Shown here piece after piece: positions 1-5,344 of a DNA stretch of 7,809 nt. Below the pieces are notes generated by a model that did not search any database, had not been told where the DNA came from, and worked only from the letters and a program-made list of their open reading frames with translations. Each line of letters starts with the position of its first letter. The first letter of the stretch is position 1. The position numbers and the translations under genes are program-made. The DNA is from Lachnospiraceae bacterium (GTDB lineage: Bacteria; Bacillota; Clostridia; Lachnospirales; Lachnospiraceae): assembly GCA_021202575.1 (NCBI GenBank), contig JAJQCU010000154.1, forward strand, positions 1 to 7,809. The letters run 5' to 3'.

Positions 1-81
1 AGATATACCCTGCCCGGAGCGCTCTTTGCCACCTTCGCGGGGGTGGCGGCCAGCGTATTTCTGGCGGCGGCCATGGGATGA
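1..81 (+). CDS. spmB: C-terminal end of a membrane protein, probably spore maturation protein B (partial)
   Basis: The window opens inside a reading frame that runs in frame 1 to a TGA at 79-81, leaving 26 residues. The tail starts RYTLPGALFATFAG and continues with a hydrophobic, Ala- and Val-rich helix ending in AAAMG. From memory, an Arg-Tyr/His-x-Leu-Pro segment followed by a short Gly/Ala-rich final helix is how SpmB-type nucleoside-recognition membrane proteins end; these act with SpmA in spore core dehydration in Bacillus and Clostridia. The fragment is too short to exclude another polytopic membrane protein, so the name is a resemblance call. Only 55 bases separate it from the next start codon, and no terminator is seen, so the two genes may share a transcript. 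Confidence 0.45.
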   Translation, partial: RYTLPGALFATFAGVAASVFLAAAMG

Positions 82-136
82 ATTTTTGAATTTATCACCG
101 CATATCCTGTATTAATGGCGTGGTGTGCGGGAAATT

Positions 137-2017
137 ATGGAACTGGTGAACAATAAAAAAAGAAAATGGATCATGGGGCTTCTGCTGCTGGCGCTGGTTC
201 TGGCGCTTGGAGCAGGCGTCTTTTATTTTGCCGGACGAAATTCTTTCTCCGCGTTTTGTGAAAACCTGGCGAAGAGCAGTCTGAGCAATAATCCTCTGAA
301 GCTGCATTATACGCTTGCGGACCCGGAGAGCATGGGGTATGGTGGGCTTTCCACGACACTGCTGAGCTTTGATCAGGAGACCTATGAAAAGAGTGGTAAT
401 GTCTGGCAGGAATATCAGGCCCGCCTGAATGAATATGACCCGGACAGCCTGACCGGGGAGGAGGCGTTTACCTGGCGGCTGCTGTACCGGTATTTTGCCC
501 TGGAGGGTCAGCTGAGTGAATATTTGTATTATGAAAATCCGCTTTCCCCTTCCGACGGCGCCCACATTCAGCTGCCGGTTCTGCTGGCGGAGTATACGTT
601 CCGAAGCCGGGAGGATGTGGAGAATTATCTGACGCTGCTTTCCCAGCTTCACGATTATTTTAAGGTACTTCAGAAATATACAGAGCTTCAGGCGGAGCAT
701 GGGATTTTGCAGTATGAGGAAAATCTGAAGACGGCGGCGGATCAGTGCGAAAGCGTCCTGAATGAGGAGCAGCTGGCCGCGGGCTCCCATTTTTTACAGA
801 CTACCTTCGCGGACAGACTGGAGGATTTGCGAAAGAGCTGGGAGATTGAAGACGAGGAGAAGACGGAACCGGCGGATCGAAACGGGGTGGAAAAACCGGA
901 TGGAGAAACAGAGCTGACAGATGAGGAAATAGAGGAGCTGGCGGCGAGGAACGAAGAGCTGCTGATGGAACTGGCGCTGGCGTATCAAAAGCTTGCGGAG
1001 GGTCTGCGGGAAATTCCCGGGGCGGATGAGCTGACGGGTCTTTCCGGATATCCGGGCGGAGCGGATTATTACGCGCTTTTACTGGAGGACGCCACCGGCT
1101 CAGACCGGTCGGTGGGGGAAATCAAGGAGCTGCTTTATGAAAGATTTGAGGAGCTGTATGCGGAGTATAAGGAGCTGATCACTGACGGGAATGTCATTTC
1201 AGAATATGATTTTCCTATTGAGCGGGAGGCGGATATGCTGGAGGATCTGTACCGGCGTATGGGGGAGGATTTTCCCACGCTCTCAGAATCCGGGGCCGGA
1301 GATGCTGCGGAGGCTGACAGCTCACAGGCTGTTACACTCAAGCCTGTGGATCCCGGTCTGGAGGAAATGATGGCTCCGGCCTTTTATCTGACTCCGCCGG
1401 TGGATCAGAATCAGGAGCATACGATTTACATTAACCAGAGCAATGGATATGAGGGCCTGAGTCTGTACACGACGCTGGCCCACGAGGGCTTCCCCGGCCA
1501 TCTTTACCAGACGGTATACAGTCAGAACGCGCTGGCGCAGAGGGAGGCGCCTTTCATCCGCCAGATTCTGTATTTTGGGGGATATACCGAAGGCTGGGGG
1601 CTTTACGCGGAATCCTGCGCCTGTCAGTATGCTGCGGAGCTGATGGCGGAGGCCTGCGGAGAGGGCTATGAGGATACTGTCCGGGCGGCGCAGCTGAACC
1701 GGGAATTGCAGCTGTGCCTCTGCTCCATTCTGGATATTTTCATTCATTATGACGGGGCAACGATGGCGCAGGCGCAGAAGCTTTTAGAGAGCCTGGGCTT
1801 TGGCAGCGGCAACATCAGCGCGGTTTATGAGGCCATCTGTAACGCGCCCGCGAATTATCCCAAATATTATGTGGGCTATCTGGAAATTCTGGAGTTAAAG
1901 GAGCTTGCGCTTGAAGGCGGGGCGGTGTCCACGGAGATGGAATTCCATCGGTGGCTGCTGTCCACTGGGCCGGCGGATTTTGCCTCCCTGAGAGAAAGAC
2001 TGGAGCAGGACTTCTGA
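137..2017 (+). CDS. Membrane-anchored DUF885-family putative metallopeptidase
   Basis: The product is 626 residues from the ATG at 137; a GTG at 125 would add four residues. Neither start has a good Shine-Dalgarno, and the ATG was chosen because it directly precedes the basic KKRK that begins a signal-anchor. Residues about 13-31 form one hydrophobic helix without a lipobox, so the protein is probably tethered with its bulk outside the cytoplasm. The C-terminal half carries the DUF885 hallmarks: MAPAFYLTPP, then HEGFPGHLYQ (HExxPGH, residues 449-455), then EGWGLYAE (485-492). In this gluzincin-like family the two His and a Glu of the second motif are expected to bind zinc, and Glu450 to be the catalytic base. 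Substrate is unknown. A strongly acidic stretch at about 236-275 looks like an inserted linker. Length is normal for the family (about 550-650), so the gene appears intact. Confidence 0.88.
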   Translation: MELVNNKKRKWIMGLLLLALVLALGAGVFYFAGRNSFSAFCENLAKSSLSNNPLKLHYTLADPESMGYGGLSTTLLSFDQETYEKSGNVWQEYQARLNEYDPDSLTGEEAFTWRLLYRYFALEGQLSEYLYYENPLSPSDGAHIQLPVLLAEYTFRSREDVENYLTLLSQLHDYFKVLQKYTELQAEHGILQYEENLKTAADQCESVLNEEQLAAGSHFLQTTFADRLEDLRKSWEIEDEEKTEPADRNGVEKPDGETELTDEEIEELAARNEELLMELALAYQKLAEGLREIPGADELTGLSGYPGGADYYALLLEDATGSDRSVGEIKELLYERFEELYAEYKELITDGNVISEYDFPIEREADMLEDLYRRMGEDFPTLSESGAGDAAEADSSQAVTLKPVDPGLEEMMAPAFYLTPPVDQNQEHTIYINQSNGYEGLSLYTTLAHEGFPGHLYQTVYSQNALAQREAPFIRQILYFGGYTEGWGLYAESCACQYAAELMAEACGEGYEDTVRAAQLNRELQLCLCSILDIFIHYDGATMAQAQKLLESLGFGSGNISAVYEAICNAPANYPKYYVGYLEILELKELALEGGAVSTEMEFHRWLLSTGPADFASLRERLEQDF

Positions 2018-2098
2018 CAGGCCCGGGTTTGTGGCCTGGGCACATTCGCGGTGTATGGGAGAGCGCTTTTACAGGGTCTGATATGAGAATAGCTGCAT
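2018..2098. other. Convergent intergenic spacer with two weak inverted repeats
   Basis: This 81-base gap separates the ends of the peptidase gene and the oppositely oriented Mrr-domain gene. CAGGCC at 2018-2023 can pair with GGCCTG at 2033-2038 around a nine-base loop immediately after the peptidase stop codon. GGAGAGCG at 2058-2065 is the reverse complement of CGCTCTCC at 2104-2111, which lies just inside the end of the Mrr gene. Neither is followed by a T-run on either strand, so they are poor intrinsic terminators. They may still act as 3' end structures for the two converging transcripts. Confidence 0.3.
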
Positions 2099-2554
2099 TC
2101 AGCCGCTCTCCGCTTCCTCCAGCATTTCCTCCAGATAACCCCGGTCCCAGAGAAGAATCTTTAATTTCCGGGCAGCCTCCACCGCGGGCTGTGTGAAATA
2201 CTGGTTGGTCATGACAACGCCCACCATGCAGTCGTAAAAATCCCTGCCCGCGTAAGTTTCCTGGACGGCCTTTACGCCGACAGGGGAGGCATAGTGCTTG
2301 CACTGAATGCCGTAGCTGACGCCGTCCTTCTCCGCCAGAATGTCCAGCCCGAAGTCCCGGCTGCCCTTTGTCACGCGCACCTCCTGAAAGCCCTTTGCGC
2401 GTAAGAGCTGAGCACAGTAGTCTTCAAATTCATGTCCTTCCATTTCGTCCAGCGGACCGGGGCGGCGCTTTCTTTTTCTGTATATTATGAAAATAAGGCC
2501 GCACAGGGCAGGGATGGCGGCAGCGATAAGAAGAATGGAGATTTCCGGTATCAT
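2099..2554 (-). CDS. Membrane-anchored Mrr-type restriction endonuclease-like domain protein
   Basis: The 151-residue product starts at an ATG with AGGTG five bases upstream on its strand. Residues about 4-24 form a hydrophobic helix, followed by a basic stop-transfer stretch (RKRKRR, 26-31). This predicts a single-pass anchor with the rest in the cytoplasm. Residues about 37-140 fit the Mrr catalytic domain of the PD-(D/E)xK nuclease fold: GHEFE (40-44) in the first helix, GSRDFGLD (64-71) with Asp71 as the metal-binding acid, and QCK (84-86) as the QxK active-site variant. All expected catalytic residues are present, so it is probably an active or recently active DNase domain. No methyltransferase or specificity subunit lies nearby, so this is not a classical restriction-modification locus; the biological role of such short anchored forms is not known to me. 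It is transcribed towards the peptidase gene from its own promoter. Confidence 0.85.
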   Translation of the reverse strand: MIPEISILLIAAAIPALCGLIFIIYRKRKRRPGPLDEMEGHEFEDYCAQLLRAKGFQEVRVTKGSRDFGLDILAEKDGVSYGIQCKHYASPVGVKAVQETYAGRDFYDCMVGVVMTNQYFTQPAVEAARKLKILLWDRGYLEEMLEEAESG

Positions 2555-2587
2555 TTTTCACCTGTTTTTCATTGATAAATTCCAATT

Positions 2588-2616
2588 ATTATATCTGTAA
2601 ATGTCCGTTCATGCAA
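2588..2616 (-). promoter_or_regulatory. Predicted sigma-A-type promoter of the Mrr-domain gene
   Basis: On the minus strand a perfect TATAAT (2593 to 2588) sits 17 bases downstream of TTGCAT (2616 to 2611), a partial match to TTGACA. The expected start of transcription near 2581 would give a leader of about 27 bases containing the AGGTG ribosome binding site. The -10 box and the spacing are good; the -35 is weak. Confidence 0.5.
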
Positions 2617-2627
2617 GACGAAATCGC

Positions 2628-2655
2628 GAACCGCATTAAATGAACCGCATTAAAT
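2628..2655. repeat. Two adjacent copies of a 14-bp repeat, GAACCGCATTAAAT
   Basis: GAACCGCATTAAAT occurs at 2628-2641 and again, identical and without a gap, at 2642-2655. The second copy runs directly into an inverted copy of its core, forming the palindrome at 2646-2667, and a further inverted ATGCGG occurs at 2674-2679. The repeat lies upstream of both divergent promoters. It may be a cluster of protein-binding half-sites or the product of replication slippage. Confidence 0.7.
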
Positions 2656-2673
2656 GCATTTAATGCGCTTTTT
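2646..2673 (+). terminator. 22-bp perfect palindrome followed by a T-run; terminator-like hairpin or operator
   Basis: Positions 2646-2667 are perfectly self-complementary, with half-site CGCATTAAATG meeting its inverse CATTTAATGCG. As RNA from the plus strand this gives a nine-pair stem with loop UGCA, followed by C and five T (2669-2673), the shape of an intrinsic terminator. There is no plus-strand gene just upstream for it to end; the neighbouring gene to the left runs leftward. It could shield against stray rightward transcription or be a dimeric regulator's operator. On the minus strand no T-run follows. CCGCAT at 2631-2636 could also pair with ATGCGG at 2674-2679 to enclose the hairpin. 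Confidence 0.45.
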
Positions 2674-2719
2674 ATGCGGACCGTTTTTAATGCTTTCAAT
2701 AACCGCTCTCAATAATGGG

Positions 2720-2751
2720 CATGGATTGCTGCTGTTCACAGTCATGGATTG
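2720..2751. repeat. Short direct repeat CATGGATTG
   Basis: CATGGATTG is found at 2720-2728 and 2743-2751, 23 bases apart start to start, upstream of the kinase promoter. The second copy overlaps the palindrome at 2748-2761. Nine bases is short enough for chance, so this is recorded mainly because it lies among other symmetric sequences. Confidence 0.35.
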
Positions 2752-2790
2752 AAATTTCAATAGAAAATTTATATCAATATTTCATTGGTA
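2748..2790. promoter_or_regulatory. Candidate operator: one perfect and one imperfect palindrome upstream of the kinase promoter
   Basis: ATTGAAATTTCAAT at 2748-2761 is a perfect 14-bp palindrome. A second site at 2772-2790, TATCAAT-N5-ATTGGTA, is symmetric except for one position. They share the words ATTTCAAT and ATTTCATT, offset by 25 bases. The second site overlaps the expected -35 area of the promoter whose -10 box is at 2796-2801, where a repressor would block polymerase. No regulator gene is present in the window, so the binding protein is unknown. The region is AT-rich, which raises the chance of random palindromes. Confidence 0.4.
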
Positions 2791-2792
2791 TG

Positions 2793-2801
2793 TGCTATAA
2801 T
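2793..2801 (+). promoter_or_regulatory. Predicted extended -10 promoter of the FGGY kinase gene
   Basis: TGC at 2793-2795 directly followed by a perfect TATAAT at 2796-2801 is an extended -10 element. No convincing -35 is found 16-18 bases upstream; the best candidates match TTGACA at only about half the positions, which an extended -10 can compensate. Initiation near 2808 would leave a leader of about 25 bases holding AAAGGAG at 2821-2827, six bases ahead of the ATG at 2833. Confidence 0.6.
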
Positions 2802-2832
2802 GAAAAAAATGCGTGAAACGAAAGGAGCAGCC

Positions 2833-4440
2833 ATGAAATTAACGCGGGAGGAAATTGGAAGAGTGATTGCCGACGGACAGGCAATTCTCGGGATGGAGCT
2901 GGGCTCCACAAGGATTACGGCGGTGTAAATCGGGCCGGATCATGCCCCCCTCGCGCAGGGGGAGCACGAATGGGAAAATCAGCTGGTGGACGGGATATGG
3001 ACTTATTCGCTGGAGGCGGTGCGCTCTGGCGTGCAGGACGCGTATGCTGACCTGAAAAGGAATGTGCTGGAGAAATATGGGGTGGAGCTGACCCGGATGG
3101 CGGCCATGGGCGTCAGCGCCATGATGCACGGCTACCTTGTTTTTGACAAAAATGATGAGCTTCTGGTGCCGTTCAGGACCTGGCGCAACACCATCACCGA
3201 GGAGGCGGCCGGGAAACTGACGGAGTTATTTCAGTATAATATCCCCCAGCGCTGGAGTATTGCCCATTTATATCAGGCGATGCTGAACAGGGAGCCTCAT
3301 GTGAAGGATATCTGTTTTCAGACCACGCTGGCGGGCTATATCCACTGGCTGCTGACCGGGGAAAAGGTGCTGGGCGTGGGCGAGGCCTCCGGCATGTTCC
3401 CCATTGACACGAAGACAAAGCAGTTCGATGCCAAAATGGTATCCGCCTTTAATCAGATCGCGGCGTCCCAGGACATGCCCTGGACCCTTCAGGATATTTT
3501 CCCGAAGGTGCTGTGCGCCGGTGAGAGCGGCGGCGTGCTGACGGAGGAGGGCGCGAGGTTCTTAGATCCGAGTGGGAGTCTACAGGCGGGAATCCCGGTG
3601 TGTCCGCCGGAGGGCGACGCGGGTACCGGCATGGCGGCCACCAACAGCGTGAAGGCGCGCACCGGCAATATTTCCGCGGGAACCTCCATCTTTGCCATGG
3701 TTGTGCTGGAGAAAGAGCTTAAGAAGGTACACAGGGAGCTGGATCTGGTGACCACGCCGGATGGAAAGCTGGTGGCCATGGTGCACTGCAATAACTGTAC
3801 CTCGGATCTGAATGCCTGGGTCGGTATTTTCAGGCAGTTCGCGGAGAGCCTGGGCGTTGACGTGGACATGAATACGCTTTACGGCACTCTTTACCGGAAG
3901 GCGCTGGAGGGAGAACCGGACTGTGGCGGCGTTCTGGCCTACAATTATTATTCCGGGGAGGGCGTGACCGCCTTTGACGAGGGACGTCCCCTGCTGGTGC
4001 GCCGGCCGGACAGCAAATTTACACTTGCCAATTTCATGCGGGCCAATCTGTATTCCGCGGCGGCCACCCTGAAGGTGGGACTGGATATCCTGCTGAAGGA
4101 AGAGGGTGTGAAGGTGGATTCTATGCTGGGCCACGGCGGCCTGTTTAAAACCGAAGGCGTGGCGCAGAAGTTTATGGCGGCGGCCGTGGGCGCTCCGGTG
4201 GCAGTGATGGAGACTGCCGGAGAGGGCGGTCCCTGGGGCATGGCGCTGCTGGCGGCCTATATGGTGAAGGGCAGCCGGATGCCGCTGGCGGATTATCTGG
4301 AAACACAGGTATTTGCGGGAGCGGAGGGCTCTGTGATGGAGCCGGATCAGGAGGACGTACAGGGCTTTGACGCCTTTATCGCGGATTATGTCAGAGGGCT
4401 GGCCATTGAGAGGGCCGCGGTGGAGAATTTTCCGCTATAA
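2833..4440 (+). pseudogene. FGGY-family carbohydrate kinase (xylulokinase-like), interrupted by an in-frame TAA at codon 32
   Basis: A well-placed AAAGGAG (2821-2827) precedes the ATG at 2833, which opens the frame MKLTREEIGRV and reaches the phosphate-binding segment GMELGSTRITAV before a TAA at 2926-2928. The same frame then continues without another stop to the TAA at 4438-4440, giving 535 codons counting the interrupted one, a normal FGGY length. Family features (numbered from 2833) include the GDAGTG segment with probable catalytic Asp262, the ATP-loop segment SAGTS (281-285), and a C-terminal [10 protein letters not shown] segment (433-442) matching the second FGGY signature. Relatives usually have Leu after the AV, so a TTA to TAA change is the simplest origin. 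Restart at the GTG at 2986 would give 484 residues but has no clear ribosome binding site and loses the first phosphate loop. FGGY kinases phosphorylate ketoses or polyols with ATP; the exact sugar is not readable. Otherwise well preserved, suggesting a recent mutation or a sequence error. Confidence 0.8.
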
Positions 4441-4486
4441 TACTTGTGAATCCACCTCATCTGCTGGGGAAATGGCTATTTTTCCA

Positions 4487-4514
4487 TTGACAATTGAAGG
4501 GCGGATGATATAGT
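4487..4514 (+). promoter_or_regulatory. Strong predicted sigma-A promoter upstream of the epimerase gene
   Basis: A perfect TTGACA at 4487-4492 is followed after 16 bases by TATAGT at 4509-4514, itself preceded by TGA (4506-4508), an extended -10 signature. Initiation near 4521 would give a leader of about 110 bases before the epimerase ATG. The promoter lies about 50 bases after the kinase stop codon, with no convincing terminator between, so the epimerase may be made from both this promoter and kinase read-through. Confidence 0.65.
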
Positions 4515-4553
4515 ATGGTACACGTACGGGATTCAATTTTACAAGAAAGCATA

Positions 4554-4580
4554 AGGGCGGGGAGGAAGCTCCCCTGCCCT
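4554..4580 (+). other. GC-rich hairpin in the leader of the epimerase gene
   Basis: AGGGC (4554-4558) and GGGGAG (4559-4564) pair with CTCCCC (4569-4574) and GCCCT (4576-4580), leaving a GAAG loop and a single bulged T at 4575. The 11-pair stem is strong, but what follows (GTTGCGTTGA) is not a T-run, so it is not a simple terminator. It sits about 50 bases ahead of the start codon. It may stabilise the mRNA or form part of a cis-regulatory leader. I do not recognise a known riboswitch or T-box sequence here. Confidence 0.5.
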
Positions 4581-4630
4581 GTTGCGTTGAAAAGCAGGCG
4601 GATAAGACCTGTGATACCAGGGGGAAAGCT

Positions 4631-5293
4631 ATGGAATATATTTTGTCCCCGTCCCTGTTAGCCTGTGACTTCTCGGATATAGAGGAGGAGCTGCAGCAGC
4701 TGAAGGAGGCAGACGTTAAGTGGGTGCATCTTGACGTGATGGATGGACAGTTTGTGGAAAATATTTCGTTCGGAGCACCTGTCATCAAATCAATACGAAA
4801 GAAAACGGATTTGTTTTTTGATGTACATCTGATGATTGTGGAGCCCATCCGCTTTGTAAAGCAGTTTGTGGAAGCGGGAGCCAACCTGATCAGCTTCCAT
4901 GTGGAGGCGACTGACCGGGTGAGGGAGACGATTGACAAAATACACTCTCTGGGCTGTAAGGCCGGCGTAGTGTGCAGCCCGGATACGGGCGTGGAGGAGA
5001 TCTTAAAGTACGCGGATCAAGTGGAGCTTCTGCTGATCATGAGCGTACAGCCCGGGTTCGGGGCGCAGACCTATCTGGAGCACTGTACCGCCAAGATTGA
5101 AAAGGCAAGACAGTATCTGACAAAGAAGGGGCTTTCCACCTACCTGGAGGTGGACGGCGGCGTCAACGCTTCCACGCTGAAGACAGTGCTGAAGGCGGGC
5201 GCGGATGTAATTGTGGCAGGCAATGCCGCTTTCAGCGGCGGAAATATCGTGGCCAATGTGAGAGCGCTGCGGGAGGCGGGAATGCCTGACTGA
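4631..5293 (+). CDS. rpe: Ribulose-phosphate 3-epimerase family protein
   Basis: The 220-residue product has the usual length and motif order of this TIM-barrel enzyme, which interconverts D-ribulose 5-phosphate and D-xylulose 5-phosphate in the pentose phosphate pathway. Visible motifs are SPSLLACDF (6-14), HLDVMDG (33-39), DVHLMI (64-69), PGFG (141-144) and EVDGGV (173-178). His33, Asp35, His66 and Asp175 match the metal ligands, with Asp35 and Asp175 as the acid/base pair. Several loops differ from the usual form: MSVQPGFGAQ instead of MSVNPGFGGQ, VCSPDTG instead of LNPxTP, DGQFVEN instead of DGHFVPN, and AGNAAF instead of AGSxIF. This could be a second epimerase with shifted specificity, for example towards another ketose phosphate such as allulose 6-phosphate. 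AGGGGG at 4619-4624, six bases before the ATG, supports the start. It has its own promoter and lies next to a sugar kinase frame. Confidence 0.88.
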   Translation: MEYILSPSLLACDFSDIEEELQQLKEADVKWVHLDVMDGQFVENISFGAPVIKSIRKKTDLFFDVHLMIVEPIRFVKQFVEAGANLISFHVEATDRVRETIDKIHSLGCKAGVVCSPDTGVEEILKYADQVELLLIMSVQPGFGAQTYLEHCTAKIEKARQYLTKKGLSTYLEVDGGVNASTLKTVLKAGADVIVAGNAAFSGGNIVANVRALREAGMPD

Positions 5294-5344
5294 TGATAAA
5301 GGCCTGTAATAGAATTGCTGGGAGATTCGGGAGGAAGAAAGAGG

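Noticed and set aside
88..124. Possible promoter TTGAAT with TATTAA 18 bases later, ahead of the peptidase gene
   Set aside because: Both boxes match the consensus weakly, and the gene may simply be co-transcribed from the upstream gene.
95..790. Long open frame on the minus strand opposite the peptidase gene (231 codons)
   Set aside because: It is antisense to a gene with clear DUF885 motifs, its product is low in recognisable features and rich in Gln, Arg and Leu, as expected of the complement of a GC-biased coding frame.
2628..2679. CRISPR array or insertion-sequence end
   Set aside because: There are only two short adjacent repeats without spacers, no transposase frame, and no flanking target-site duplication.
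2926..2928. Recoded stop codon (selenocysteine or pyrrolysine) in the kinase
   Set aside because: The codon is TAA, whereas these amino acids use TGA and TAG; FGGY kinases need neither at this position.
3580..4134. Minus-strand open frames within the kinase, epimerase and metG genes, including 5003-5647 and 5762-6331
   Set aside because: They overlap strongly supported plus-strand genes, show no family motif, and have compositions typical of shadow frames.
4463..4486. Terminator after the kinase gene, GGAAA and TTTCC around TGGCTATT
   Set aside because: The stem is only about five A/T-rich pairs with a large loop, and no proper T-run follows; too weak to call.
4555..4600. T-box or other riboswitch controlling the epimerase-metG transcript
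   Set aside because: AGGGCGGGGAGG only superficially resembles the T-box core; the leader is too short for a full T-box, and no terminator with a T-run follows.
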